Assembly (NCBI GenBank): GCA_958296015.1
Contig: CATQIH010000026.1
Coordinates: 1-64,000, forward strand
Origin: Cyclobacteriaceae bacterium
GTDB lineage: Bacteria > Bacteroidota > Bacteroidia > Cytophagales > Cyclobacteriaceae
DNA length: 64,000 nt
Direction: 5' to 3'
The notes under the pieces: model-generated
What the model saw: the letters and a program-made list of their open reading frames with translations, nothing else
What the model was told of the DNA's origin: nothing
Database searches by the model: none
Shown here: positions 26,778-37,903 of the stretch, piece after piece
Layout of the letters: each line of letters starts with the position of its first letter
How positions within the stretch are numbered: position 1 is the stretch's first letter
Program-made: the position numbers and the translations under genes

Positions 26778-26809
26778 CGCTTATTTACTTTTTTTGATAG
26801 CACTAAAGT

Positions 26810-28024
26810 TTAGTTTCTCAGCCAGATAAATGTAAGGAGGGTGAAAATGATGTGCAAAGATAAAGTGGAATCCTGGTCGTTCCACGCCTCATACTCCTCC
26901 TCTGCCAGCAGCGTGATCGTGTTTCCGGTGCGTACGTAGTCGTTGCTATCAAAATACCTGGGAGCCTTGAAGCCTGGCAGATACTGTTTCACCTGTTTGG
27001 AAGTGAAGTCTCCTAAAAGCTTCTGATAGTTCTCCTGCGCCTTACGGGTAGGTTTGTACAACTTTTTGTAAGCATAATTGAGCGCGATTCTTGCCCTGAA
27101 CTTCTGTTTTCTGATCGTCTCCCTGGCATTGGCAAACGGGCTGGGTTGGTTGAAATCGTCCAGCGTTTGCACAGTCACGGGCACTTCCGGCACCCAGTCC
27201 GCTGAGTTGACCACGTTGTAGGCCCATCCGTTTTGGGTCATTGCTTCGTATTCGTAGGCAAAGTACAGGTTGCCTGGCTTGGGAGCGGCACTACAGTACG
27301 TTTTGAATCGAATATCCGAGGGGAGTCGCCCCTGTTTTTGCAGCGAATACAGGTGAGCGGTGAGCAAATAGGCAATGGCCCCACCCTGGCTATGCCCCAT
27401 GACAATCATATTCTTGATACCAGTCTGATAACAAGAGTCAATTTTAGGCAACATATCTCTCACCAGAAATGCCGTACTCACCAGCCAGCCTACATGCACT
27501 GCCGCCCGAGGATGGGCAGCCAACTGGTACGAAAAGGTAAAGTCATCACTCAGCGTAAGTGCTCCCTGCGCCGGAACCATCGCGGCATACAGGTTGGCCA
27601 GCCAGCTCTCACTCCGTTCGGTCGTCCCTCGCACACTAATAACAGCTACCTGATCCGATCTGGCATCTCCATGCCGGGCATCTCCATGCCGGGCATCTCC
27701 ATGCCTGGCATCTCCATGCCGGGCATCTCCATGCCGGGCATCTCCATGCCGGGCATCTCCATGCCGGGCATCTCCATGCCGGGCATCTCCATGAATCCAC
27801 AAATCCCAGCGATTGTCTAATCCCATCACGTCCGAACGATACGAGAGGGTATATTGTGGAGGAACAGGAAGTGCCGCCCGATACGCCGAATCACCGAATT
27901 GTGCAGAAAGCTTCATCAGTTCAATGTATTCGTTTTTGTCAAAGCCAGGTTGTAATGATTGAGCACAGACCAACGCTGAACATTGTAGGAAAATCAGTGA
28001 CAAAAAGAATAGGCTATTTTTCAT
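26810..28024 (-). CDS. Exported class 3 lipase-like hydrolase with pentapeptide repeat insert
   Basis: The start was set at the ATG at 28024, which gives a signal peptide (NSLFFLSLIFLQCSALVCAQ). The 404-residue protein has an alpha/beta-hydrolase core: VAVISVRGTTERSESWLANL, the nucleophile elbow VMGHSQGGAIAYLL (catalytic Ser), YCSAAPKPGNLYFAYEYE, and NSADWVPEVP (likely catalytic Asp region). Nine tandem HGDAR units are inserted in the loop just before the VAVISVRG strand. Relatives normally have only a short linker there. The function is probably lipid or ester hydrolysis outside the cytoplasm. Confidence 0.85.
   Translation of the reverse strand: MKNSLFFLSLIFLQCSALVCAQSLQPGFDKNEYIELMKLSAQFGDSAYRAALPVPPQYTLSYRSDVMGLDNRWDLWIHGDARHGDARHGDARHGDARHGDARHGDARHGDARHGDARHGDARSDQVAVISVRGTTERSESWLANLYAAMVPAQGALTLSDDFTFSYQLAAHPRAAVHVGWLVSTAFLVRDMLPKIDSCYQTGIKNMIVMGHSQGGAIAYLLTAHLYSLQKQGRLPSDIRFKTYCSAAPKPGNLYFAYEYEAMTQNGWAYNVVNSADWVPEVPVTVQTLDDFNQPSPFANARETIRKQKFRARIALNYAYKKLYKPTRKAQENYQKLLGDFTSKQVKQYLPGFKAPRYFDSNDYVRTGNTITLLAEEEYEAWNDQDSTLSLHIIFTLLTFIWLRN
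27662..27793. repeat. Nine-copy 15-bp tandem repeat in the lipase gene
   Basis: Nine units of GGCATCTCCATGCCG (one has a T for C change; the last is cut to 12 bp) encode HGDAR repeats on the minus strand. The unit is palindromic (GGCAT-CTCC-ATGCC). It keeps the frame open, and no unique spacers occur. Confidence 0.95.
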
Positions 28025-28164
28025 TGGAAGGCTATTGATGAATAATCTGGAATAAACATTTTGACGGTGAAAATGTTCAAAGAGCCAAGTTATCAACTTT
28101 TGGTGATACGCCTCTTTGATTTACATCGCCATCAAAATGAACAAACCCATTAAAGAAAATTAGG

Positions 28165-28803
28165 ATGAAAGCTTTTTTTGCCAGTCGTATCTTGCCTGCC
28201 GTTACCCTGGAAGATCAGACGGTAGCCATTCGGGTAGCCGAAGCAATCCTGGAGGGCGGCCTCAACATCATGGAAGTTCCCTTCAGAACGAAAGATGCCG
28301 CAGCCTCTATCAAAAGCATCAAAGATCAACTACCTGAAATGATCATCGGGGCAGGTACGATCCTGTCTGTGTCGCAGCTGCACGAGGCACAGGCATCAGG
28401 CGCACAGTTTGGACTGGCACCTGGGTATAACCCGGCTGTTGTGAGAGAAGCGAAAAAGCTTGGCTTCCCGTTTATTCCCGGCGTGATGACTCCCTCGGAA
28501 GTGGAGCTGGCCCTGGAAGCAGGTTGCCTGATTCAGAAACTATTTCCTGCCGCACAGCTTGGCGGTGTGGCAATGCTCAAAGCACTGCATGGCCCTTACA
28601 GGCATACGGGCGTGCAGTTCATTCCGATGGGTGGCGTTAGCCTGGATAACATGCAGGAGTATCTCTCACAGCAAAATGTGCTGGCGATAGGCGGCTCCTG
28701 GCTGGCCGGCAAAAAGCTGCTCCAAGCCGGAGATTATGAGTCCGTCAGGCGAAACACCGCCGAAGCTGTGGGAAAAGTAGAAAAACCTCCAAAGGCACTT
28801 TAG
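28165..28803 (+). CDS. eda: 2-keto-3-deoxy-6-phosphogluconate aldolase
   Basis: This 212-residue class I aldolase splits KDPG to pyruvate and glyceraldehyde 3-phosphate (Entner-Doudoroff) and may also act on 4-hydroxy-2-oxoglutarate. Family motifs are ILPAVTLEDQTVAIRVAEAI, NIMEVPFRTKDA (catalytic Glu), GAGTILSVSQL, the Schiff-base Lys in CLIQKLFPAAQLGG, and the phosphate loop IPMGGVSLDNM. Length is normal. It is the only gene on its strand here and is followed by a strong palindrome. It fits the oxidative sugar metabolism suggested by its neighbours. Confidence 0.95.
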   Translation: MKAFFASRILPAVTLEDQTVAIRVAEAILEGGLNIMEVPFRTKDAAASIKSIKDQLPEMIIGAGTILSVSQLHEAQASGAQFGLAPGYNPAVVREAKKLGFPFIPGVMTPSEVELALEAGCLIQKLFPAAQLGGVAMLKALHGPYRHTGVQFIPMGGVSLDNMQEYLSQQNVLAIGGSWLAGKKLLQAGDYESVRRNTAEAVGKVEKPPKAL

Positions 28804-28817
28804 AAATCTATATGGCA

Positions 28818-28861
28818 TAGCTGGAGCGCGTTTGTAACGCGTTGCAAACGCGCTCCAGCTA
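28818..28861. terminator. Long palindrome after eda (possible REP-like element)
   Basis: Seventeen-base arms (TAGCTGGAGCGCGTTTG and its complement) surround TAACGCGTTG, which contains the palindrome AACGCGTT. An imperfect CATAGCTGG (28816-28824) / CCAGCTATG (28869-28877) pair flanks it. It lies between convergent genes and could terminate both. Size and GC content also fit a REP-like repeat. Confidence 0.55.
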
Positions 28862-28916
28862 CGGAGTTCCAGCTATGGTAAATTAGCGCGTTGGGTGAGG
28901 AGGAGGTGGATATAGT

Positions 28917-29747
28917 TTACAGGTTCATCAGATAATCGTAGTTGTACCTGGCACTTGCCAGCGGGGAGTCGGTGTATTCTTCCTGCTCTACAAAGAAGTA
29001 TTTCATGCCAGCCTTACGGGCATTATCCAGCATTTTTTGGACGCTGATCTGTCCTTTGCCAAACTCGGTGCTCACCGGTTCTCCTTTTTTCATATCTTTC
29101 AGGTGCCAGAGCGGAAACCTGCCAGGATATTTATCGAAATAAGCCAAAGGGTCGTTGCCCGTCACGATCACCCAGCCCAGGTCCATTTCCATCTTCACCA
29201 GTTTTGGGTCGGTGTTATCCAGCAACACATCATACAACACCTGTCCGTTGTCTTTTTCAAACTCATAATCGTGATTGTGGTATCCGAAAGTCACCCCGGC
29301 CTTTTGGCTCTCTTCGGCAGCTTTGGAAAATATGTCGGCCACCTTCTTGTAGTTATCCACCGTTTGCCCTTCTAAAGGCAGGCTGGAACATACCAGATAC
29401 TCCTGCCCTATCTCGGCAGCCATATCTACCGATCGCTGCCAATCGTCATCAACATGCACGTGGCCGCTGCGCATGGTCAGGCCCAGGTCTTTGGTGATGC
29501 TCTTTACCTCTTGGGGTGTCAGGCCGTAGTAGTTTCCTTTATCACTACGGGCAGATTCCAGCTCTTTGTAGCCAATCTTTGCCAGCTTTTTCAGCGTACC
29601 GGCAGCATCCTCAAGCATGGCATCGCGCATGGTATAGAGCTGTATACCTACATCTTTGACTTTGGCTGCCCTGGCAAAATCCGGCAGTAGCCAAGTGCTT
29701 AGGGCGATGCCTCCGGTGGTTTTCAAAAAGTCTCTTCGGGTATTCAT
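28917..29747 (-). CDS. Tat-exported TIM-barrel sugar isomerase/epimerase
   Basis: The 276-residue relative of the protein at 17209-18168 has a twin-arginine signal (MNTRRDFLKTTGGIALSTWL) but no lipobox, so it is likely soluble in the periplasm. The barrel has VGIQLYTMRDAM, YKELESARSDKGNYYGL, GYHNHDYEF, KMEMDLGWVIVTG, LWHLKDM and FFVEQEEY, with the metal-binding set kept. The two copies suggest processing of related keto- or hexose substrates made by the nearby GMC dehydrogenase. Confidence 0.88.
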   Translation of the reverse strand: MNTRRDFLKTTGGIALSTWLLPDFARAAKVKDVGIQLYTMRDAMLEDAAGTLKKLAKIGYKELESARSDKGNYYGLTPQEVKSITKDLGLTMRSGHVHVDDDWQRSVDMAAEIGQEYLVCSSLPLEGQTVDNYKKVADIFSKAAEESQKAGVTFGYHNHDYEFEKDNGQVLYDVLLDNTDPKLVKMEMDLGWVIVTGNDPLAYFDKYPGRFPLWHLKDMKKGEPVSTEFGKGQISVQKMLDNARKAGMKYFFVEQEEYTDSPLASARYNYDYLMNL

Positions 29748-29924
29748 GTTTCAGGGGGTTGTCAAGTGAAAAGTTTGAGCAGCTAATGTAGCAATAATTT
29801 CCTGGTTACCATATATTTAAGCCTACAAAGCTCTTCTTAATAATTTGGTAACGCTAAACCTAAACTCACCCCAGACAAAAACGCTAATTTTATGCTCGCT
29901 TCCACTTTACCTCAAACATATATC

Positions 29925-32900
29925 ATGAAACATTTTTTACACACGTTCATCTTCTGCGTTGGTACCTTATGCTTTTCGGGCTTTGTACATGCGCAGTCTG
30001 TATTTATCAACGAAATACATTATGACAACGATGGCGCAGACACAGGGGAAGCCATTGAAATTGCGGGACCTGCCGGTACGAACCTATCAGCATGGAGCCT
30101 GGTACTGTACAATGGCAGCAATAGCAGTAGCTATACCACCAGCCCACTGACCGGCACCATTACTGACCAGCAAAATGGTTATGGCACCATAGTGGTAGCC
30201 TATCCACCCAACGGCATTCAGAATGGTTCGCCTGATGGCATAGCTTTGGTGAGCGGAAGTACTGTTGTGCAGTTTTTGAGTTATGAAGGTACTTTTACCG
30301 CAACAGGCGGCCCTGCTGACGGACTTTTGAGTACAGATATTGGCGTGACAGAAGGCAGCAGTACCCCTGCCAGCTACTCCTTGCAACTTACAGGTTCGGG
30401 CAACAGCTATGAAGATTTTACCTGGGCAGCAGCACAGCCTGCCTCATTTGCCGAGGTAAACACCGGTCAGGCTTTTGAAGGTGATGGCGGAGGTGGTAAT
30501 CTCACAACCCTGCTCATCAACGAGATAGATGCCGATACCCCCGGCAGCGATACCACAGAATTTATAGAGCTATACGATGGAGGCACTGGCAATACCTCGC
30601 TCAATGGATGGGTAGTAGTGCTCTACAACGGCAGCAACGACGCTGTCTACGCCTCGTATGACCTGACTGGCTATAGCACAGATGAAGAGGGTTATTTTGT
30701 GCTGGGCAATGCAGGTACAGCAGCTACAGACCTGATCATCAACAACAACGCATTGCAGAATGGAGCCGATGCAGTGGCCCTCTACCAGGGAACAGCGACT
30801 AATTTCCCTAATGGCACCGCCATCACAACCGAAGGACTGGTAGATGCCATTGTGTATGACACCGACGATGCCGATGATGCTGAACTGTTGTTGCTTCTCA
30901 ACGCAGGCCAGCCACAGGTAAACGAAGATGAAAACAACGACAAAGACAATGAATCTCTGCAACGTATTCCCAATGGAACAGGCGGACTGCGCAATACAGC
31001 TACTTATACCGCACTTACTCCAACGCCAGGTGCCTCCAACGGTGGCAATGTGGTGGAACCTCCGGTAACACCCGGTCAGCTTACCCTGATCCACGATATT
31101 CAGGGCACCACAGGTATTTCTCCGCTGGCCGGACAGACGGTCACTATTAAGGCCATCGTGGTGGGTGACTTTCAGGCAGATGACGGTGACGTGTTTGGCA
31201 CTGATCTGGGTGGATTTTATGTGCAGGAAGAAGCTGCTGACTTTGATGCTAACGATACCACCTCCGAAGGTATCCTTGTATATACCAGCACGGCTTCAGT
31301 CAATATTCCTGAAGTAACACCGGGTGATACGGTTACAGTAACCGGTAGTATCACAGAGTTTAACGGGCTAACCGAACTGACCAACGTTGCTGCCATTACC
31401 GTAGGGGAAGGCACGGTGGTACCAACACCGGTAGCCGTGCTGCTGCCTGCCGATAATGTCTATCTGGAACGTTACGAGGGCATGTTGGTCAGTTTTACGC
31501 AATCGCTGGTGATTTCAGAATATTTCAACTACGATCGCTACAACGAAGTGGTCCTGAGCCTGCCGCTGGATTCACTGGAACGCCCGTTTGTGCCTACCAG
31601 CTACATAGCACCCGGTGCAGAAGCAGCAGCCATTGCCGAAGCACTGACTACGCGCCGCATCACGCTCGATGATGCTCGCACCATCCAGAACCCGGATATG
31701 CTGTACCATCCCAACGGACAGGTATTTAGCAATGAAAACAACTTCCGGGGTGGTGATAGGGTAACAAATACAACAGGAATACTGAGCTATGGCTTTGGAA
31801 TTTTCCGCATCCAGCCTACCACCGGTGCAGATTATACGCAAACCAATCCGCGCACGGCGGCACCGGAAGCGGTGGGTGGTTCGCTGAAAGTGGCTTCTTT
31901 CAATGTGCTCAACTATTTTACCACGCTGGGAAGTGCCGGACGGGGAGCAGACAATGCAGAAGAGTTTGAGCGTCAGCGTGCCAAGATCATCGCGGCTATC
32001 AGCGCCATCAATGCCGATATTGTAGGCTTGATTGAGATAGAAAACAATACCGAAGCCATACAGAATCTGGTGAGTGGCATTAACCAGGCGATGGGCGAAG
32101 GCACTTATGCTTACGTCAACACCGGTATCATCGGTACCGACCAGATTAAGGTAGCTTTGATCTATAAACCGGCCACAGTTGCGCTGGTAGGTGATTATGC
32201 CATCCTGGATAGCCGTGCAGACCCTCGTTTTGTGGATACCAGAAACCGCCCCTCCCTGGCGCAAACGTTCAGAGAGAAAGCTACAGAAGGCGTGTTTACT
32301 GTCTCTGTCAACCACCTCAAGTCCAAAGGCTCCGGCTGTGGCGCAGGTGACGATGATCCGCAGCAGGGCAACTGCAACCTCACCCGCACGCAGGCGGCAG
32401 AAGCTTTGGTAGACTGGCTGGCCTCCGACCCTACTGGCAGCGGCGATCCTGATTTTATGATCATCGGTGATTTGAACTCCTACGACAAAGAAGACCCCAT
32501 CCGCGCCATTCGGGAAGGGGGCAGACGATATAGCAGGCAATGAGGATGATTTCGTTGATCTGGCATTTCAGTTTAAAGGCGAATTCGCTTATTCCTATGC
32601 CTTCGACGGGCAGTTTGGTTACCTGGATTATGCCCTGGCCAGCCAGTCGCTGGTCGTACAGACTAACGGCGTGACCGACTGGCACATCAACAGTGATGAG
32701 CCGGATGTGTTTGATTATAACACCAACTTCCGGCCGGAAGGGCAGACTGCTTTGTATACCCCTAGCCCCTACCGCGCCTCTGACCATGATCCGGTGGTGA
32801 TCGGGCTGACGCTGAGCACAAAAGCCAAAGCCATCACCTTGGGTGACTGTACTTTTGAACTGGCTGACTTTCCGGAGGCTGCTGAGATCGTAGCCTTACA

Positions 32901-33669
32901 GCAAATCTCTTTTGCCAGTTGCTATTACAGAAGAGGCTCATATGTGGTAGGCATTGCCACGGGCATCCGCGCTGATGGCGAAGGTGGCGTGTGGGAAATT
33001 CACAATGACTGTACCATCAAACCGGTCTTCCGTACCCGTTTCCTCACCTATAACACTACCCTGCTGCCTGATGTGGCGGGCTTAGAACGTAGCCTGGGAT
33101 GGCACTACGAGCCTTATGCTATCAGCAAAGATGGGCAGTATATCTATGCCAATGCCACCAACCATGAAGGCTACCAGCACCCTAGGTTTGAGATAGCGGC
33201 CGGCACTGTTGTGGCCGTGAAGTTTCAGGTTGGCCGTCCGCTGTTTGGCCGTATCCTGAGCATCAATGGCTCGGTGGATTGCAAACCAAAGGCCATCAGA
33301 TATTATAAACGATATATTGTACTGGAGTGTAGCAGTGATACTATGGCCCGCATACAGGACAATACCACCTCGCTGGCAGATAAGGAGACACAGCTACAGG
33401 AACCCATACAGGTAACTGTCAGCACCTTCCCTAACCCGGTAGCAGATCATCTGACGGTCTCTGTGGAAAGCCAGGTGGCAGAAACCGCTACCATCAGGGT
33501 AATTGATCTGACAGGAAGAATCGTTTTCCAGCATCATGGGTTGGTGAAAGCCGGATACAACCAGTTTGAACTCAATACGCTCTCCTGGAAACCCGGTTCC
33601 AAAGAATTACTACTCCAGCTCACCATGCCCACGCAGGGCGTGTATGTGCGTAAGCTGATTAAGCAATAA
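29925..33669 (+). pseudogene. ExeM/NucH-type extracellular nuclease with T9SS tail, one-base frameshift
   Basis: The start is the ATG at 29925 (signal MKHFLHTFIFCVGTLCFSGF). Two lamin-tail-like domains follow (VFINEIHYDNDGADTGEAIE; LLINEIDADTPGSDTTEFIE), then an OB-like segment and an endonuclease/exonuclease/phosphatase domain (VASFNVLNYF, GLIEIENN, DFMIIGDLNSY). At 32517-32521 five G stand where four are expected. After that the next frame continues ADDIAGNEDDFVDLAF, with the catalytic ASDHDPVVIG, an unknown domain and a C-terminal sorting domain (FPNPVADHLTV...GVYVRKLIKQ). Restored, it is about 1247 residues, secreted through type IX secretion. Confidence 0.88.
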
Positions 33670-33680
33670 TGTTGATTCGG

Positions 33681-36366
33681 TTATTTGACCATGAACTGAT
33701 AGGTGCCTGCTTCAACTGCCATTTGAACAGGCACCTCCTTTTCATCCAGATAAGCCTTTTGGTTGCTTTTTAATGGAAATGTAATCGTTGCAGTGGAATT
33801 AGCCGGAATCGTCACCGTATACTCAACGGCCTTTTTTGCTCTCTTCCAGGAGGAGACAATTGTGCCGTAAGGACCGGCATGGCTGGCTATAAAATGATCT
33901 AAACCCATTACAAAATTAGGTCGAAGCAGTACATTTTTGAAACCCGGCTGCTGTTCGTCGGGCTTGATGCCGCCCAATCCTTTGAAAAACCAGCCTCCGA
34001 TCTCACCAAACATCATATGGTTTAATGATATGTCGCGTTCTGCCTGAATATTCCAGTTTTCATACAATGTAGTGGCCCCATTCCTGATCCACCAGCCCCA
34101 GGAAGGATAAGTATCCTGAATCGCCAGTTTATAAGCGGTTTCAGCCTGCCCGTTTTCGCTCAGGGCATTCAAAATGGCTTTAGCACCCAGTACCCCCAAC
34201 ATCCAGGTGCATATTGTCTGCTGCTACCCGTTTGGCCAGGTTTTCAGCCACTTTGGCTTTCAAATCCTGCGGCACAATATCCCACTGCAAAGCCATGCTC
34301 AGCTCTGTTTGTAAGCCGCTGCCGTATATATTTGTTTTTTCATCAAAATATTTGTCATTGATGGCTTTTTTGATCTTAGCGGCTAACGCACAATAGTATT
34401 CAACATCATGCACTTTACCGAGCAATCTGGCTACTTTCGAAACGATGGTAGCATCCACATAATAATAAATAGAAGAAGTATATTCCAGCGGAGAAGTAGA
34501 TTTAACGGGCACCCAATCGCCTCTGCCAAAGGAGGTAAGCCCTCCGGGACTTATGCTTTCTACGTATTTCAGATACTGCTTCATGTTAGGGTAATTGTTT
34601 TCCAATGGCTTTTTATCACCATAAAACAGGTACAGGTTCCACGGAATAATAGCAATGGTGCTGGTCCAGTCTGTGCCATTGGCCGTTCCATAGCCCCAGC
34701 CACCGGTAGGTATAATGTCTGGCAATACCCCATTGGGCTGTTGTTCATCCCGATGATCGGCCATCCATTTTTCATAGATGGTGATTCCATCAAAATTATA
34801 CAAGCCGGTTTCTATAGCAAAGTGCGCATCGCCTGTCCATCCGTTTTTCTCACGTTGTGGACAGTCTGTCGGATAGCCAAACAGGTTGGACAAATAGGAG
34901 TTGTTGGTGGCCCACCATAATTTGTTGATCAGTGGCTCAGCACCCTCTACTTTTCCTATGGCAGGCACATCGCTGTGCATAAAATAGCCTGCCAAATCTT
35001 CTTTATTCAATGATATGGGTTTATTGCTGGTAACTTCCACGTATTGGAAACCCTTGTAGTTAAACTTAGGCATAAATACCAGCGGACTACCATTTAGGGT
35101 AACAATATCTGTTTGAAACGGCTCACTATCATCTTTGGGCCGGTAGTAAACATCTATATTAGAAAGATCAACGTGCCCGTTGTCATACAACCTTTCACCA
35201 TGTTTTAGCCGCACAACCGTTCCCTTCTCACCCTTCAGTTTGATCTGGCTCACGCCCGCTATGTTTCGCCCAAGGTCAAATATATAGGTGGTATCATTTA
35301 TTTTCTTCATGGACTTGGCGGGTATCTTTTCCACGTTTCGGATCGGGTACAGCACCTGGCTTACGATATTTTGTGATGGGGCGGCACGCAGGGCAATATT
35401 CTCCCACGCTTCATCGTCGAAATCTACGGTATTCCATCCGGGTATATCCTGGCGTGCGTCATAATGTTCACCGGTGTAGATGCTATTAAAAACAATAGGA
35501 CCAAAATGCGTTTTCCAACTGTTATCAGTTATAACCGTTTCCGACGTTCCATCTGTATACGTTATTCTGATATTCAGGCAGAAGGTAGGCCGCGCCCGCC
35601 AAGGTGCCGTATCAAAATTCCACACCGCAAGTGATTGATGGTTGTACCAGCCATTTCCCAGCACCACCCCTACGGCATTTTTTCCCGCCTGAAGCTGCGC
35701 TGTGATGTCGTAACTCACATATAAGTTGCGGCGGTCATAGCGGGTGTACATAGGGTCCAGCCGATGATTACCTACTTTCTCACCGTTCAGATAAAGTTCA
35801 TATAGCCCTGCTACGGCAATGTATGCCCTGGCTGTTTTTATTTTTTTGGTAGCTTCAAACACCTTCCTGAAATAGGGAGCCGGACGGGTATCTATCCCAT
35901 TTCTGTCGCTGATCCAGGTACCCTGCCAGTTAGTCATCTCCATCATGCCTGTTTCAAAACTGGAGACCTCGCTTGGCTGTAATACTTCACCTTGTTGATC
36001 CCAAAGCAATACACGCCAGTAATATTTGGTAAAAGGTTCTAACTGGCCACCCTGTAGGGTGACCAGATTGAAGGAACCTTCTGTTTTCCGGGAATCCCAG
36101 GTTTGCCCGCTTTTGTTGATGACTGACAACGAATCTTTGTCTACAATGATCCTGTAAGCAGTTTGGGCAGCCCCCTGCCGGGTACTCTGCATCTTCCACG
36201 ATAACCTCGGATGTTGCGTATCAATTCCGATAGGGCGCACCAGGTGTTCGCATGTCAAAGCGGTTACCTGTATTTCATGTTGGCTATAGGCCGTTAGCGG
36301 TAAGGTGAAGACAAGCAGCCCCATCATAGCACTGAAACAAAAAAACTTACACAAGGCATGATGCAT
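33681..36366 (-). pseudogene. GH78 alpha-L-rhamnosidase, one-base frameshift
   Basis: A signal peptide (MGLLVFTLPLTAYSQ) starts the protein. Then come N-terminal sandwich domains (LYELYLNGEKVGNHRLDPMY, YTGEHYDARQDIPGW, then FDLGRNIAGV) and the catalytic barrel with TDCPQREKNGWTGDAHFAIE. The frame ends after DNMHLDVG at a run of five C (34193-34197), and the other frame continues VLGAKAILNALSENGQAETA through the likely general-base region HMMFGEIGGWFFKGLGGIKP. Restored, it is about 894 residues, normal for GH78, which removes terminal L-rhamnose. It lies just downstream of SusC/SusD on the same strand and is the enzyme of this locus. Confidence 0.9.
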
Positions 36367-36379
36367 AGTACTACAACAT

Positions 36380-37885
36380 TTATGGATTTTGCTCCAGGTT
36401 ATCCAGCGTGATCTCTCGTTGTGGAACAGGAAGCAGTATTTTATCTGGCGTTACCTGGTAGGAACCCGCAGGATACTGGGTCGGATTTTTAGCGATCTCT
36501 CTTTGCCCATGAGCACTCATCACGGGGATCACGGTCTCGGTACGTACCAGATCATACCAACGATGGTTTTCAAAGGCTAGTTCCACCTGGCGCTCCTGCA
36601 TGATGGCCTCTCTGAACGTGGCCTGATCTCCAACATTGAGCGTTGGGTCTGGGTTTCCAGTAGTCTTGGGTAGCAAACCGGCCCTTGCCCTGATCTGGTT
36701 GAGCAAATCGAACGCTTCTCCGTTTGCTGCAAACCCCTGTTCGTTTAGGCATTCGGCTATCTCAAGCATTACATCCGCATAGCGAAGGATGGGGAAGTCT
36801 ACATTGGTCTGCCCCGGCTGAACGAACCCATAATTGTATTTAGTAATATACGGGACATTGATAAAGGTACTGTCGGTGTTAAATCCTTCAGACAATGAAA
36901 CGGCCTTTCGCAGATCACCCGCTTCGTATGAGTTGATCAGATCGGTGGTAGGCGTATTCCAGCCACTGTTGAAACTCAGGTTAGTTCCGGGGTCTTGCGT
37001 GACACTCGTATCGGAATTAAACGGCGCAAATTGATACAAGAAGTTGCTTGACAGGGTAGGATCGGAACCCAGGTACTGAATCTCAAAGATAGATTCGGAA
37101 TTGTTTTTGTTATTCGGATCAAATATGTCCGCATAACTAGGCACCAAGCTGTAATCGGTCACTTTTCTCAACGCCTGCAAAGCCTCGGTGTAGTTCTTTC
37201 GTGTAAGATACACCTTGCCCAACAGCGCATTGGCAGTTCCGCTGGTCACACGTCCCTTCTGGTCTGCATCGTAGCTGGCGGGCAGCTTTGCAGCAGCATC
37301 GTTCAAATCGGAGATAATTTGTGTATATACTTCCTCTACCGTGGCACGCCCTTCCGACTGGGCTTGTTCCGGGGAGGTAACAGTCTCGAGCTTGAGGGGC
37401 ACTCCGCCATATTGCCTTACCAGGTTGAAATAGTGAAACGCTCTAAGCACTTTTACCTCGCCAATGGCTTGGTTCCTATCCTGCTCAGACATGGTGATGC
37501 CAGCCTCATTTCCTAAAACATCATTGCAGCGGGCAATGCCTATATAGCACTGCTGCCAGAAATCCTGGATCAGCGTGTTGGTAGAAATTACCAGAAACTC
37601 GTCTACAAATTCCCGGTTTTCCTGCCCGCGTTGTGGCGCATTGTATTGAAATGAGGTATTGTCGGAGCGCATTTCTCCAAATACCCAGTAGCTAAAGTTG
37701 CCCATATCCTCAAGGGAACGATAGGCACCCACTACGCCTTGTTTTAGGTCTGACTCGGTTTCCCAGAAATTAGCTCCCAGCAAACTGGCCTCAGGCCCCT
37801 GGTTCAAGAAATCATCTTTGCAGCCGACGGTAAGAAGGCTTATGCCCATCACCATCGTGATCATATATTTGATATGTTTTTTCAT
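36380..37885 (-). CDS. SusD/RagB-family nutrient-binding lipoprotein
   Basis: The 501-residue surface lipoprotein has the signal and lipobox MITMVMGISLLTVGC, then the SusD-like TPR core: SLLGANFWETESDLKQGVVG, VLRAFHYFNLVRQYGGVPLK, YTQIISDLNDAAAKLPASYD, ANALLGKVYLTRKNYTEALQ, and a C-terminal RQVELAFENHRWYDLVRTET. It caps the SusC barrel and binds the incoming glycan. It is 18 bp downstream of susC, and the rhamnosidase follows 13 bp later, so the substrate is probably rhamnose-containing. Confidence 0.96.
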   Translation of the reverse strand: MKKHIKYMITMVMGISLLTVGCKDDFLNQGPEASLLGANFWETESDLKQGVVGAYRSLEDMGNFSYWVFGEMRSDNTSFQYNAPQRGQENREFVDEFLVISTNTLIQDFWQQCYIGIARCNDVLGNEAGITMSEQDRNQAIGEVKVLRAFHYFNLVRQYGGVPLKLETVTSPEQAQSEGRATVEEVYTQIISDLNDAAAKLPASYDADQKGRVTSGTANALLGKVYLTRKNYTEALQALRKVTDYSLVPSYADIFDPNNKNNSESIFEIQYLGSDPTLSSNFLYQFAPFNSDTSVTQDPGTNLSFNSGWNTPTTDLINSYEAGDLRKAVSLSEGFNTDSTFINVPYITKYNYGFVQPGQTNVDFPILRYADVMLEIAECLNEQGFAANGEAFDLLNQIRARAGLLPKTTGNPDPTLNVGDQATFREAIMQERQVELAFENHRWYDLVRTETVIPVMSAHGQREIAKNPTQYPAGSYQVTPDKILLPVPQREITLDNLEQNP

Positions 37886-37903
37886 GATTGTATACGTTAG
37901 CCT

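Noticed and set aside
27662-27793. Possible CRISPR array
   Set aside because: Units are directly adjacent 15-mers without spacers and stay in frame inside a lipase gene.
27233-27820. Plus-strand 195-codon frame with GISMP repeats
   Set aside because: It is the reverse-strand reading of the lipase gene and its repeat; the lipase strand has a signal peptide and the GHSQG motif.
32517-32521. Phase-variable homopolymer in the nuclease gene
   Set aside because: Five G is too short for typical phase variation; sequence error or a fixed mutation is more likely.
31572-32540. Minus-strand 322-codon open frame
   Set aside because: It lies opposite the nuclease domain of the ExeM-type gene, whose motifs are clear on the plus strand; the antisense translation shows no domain.
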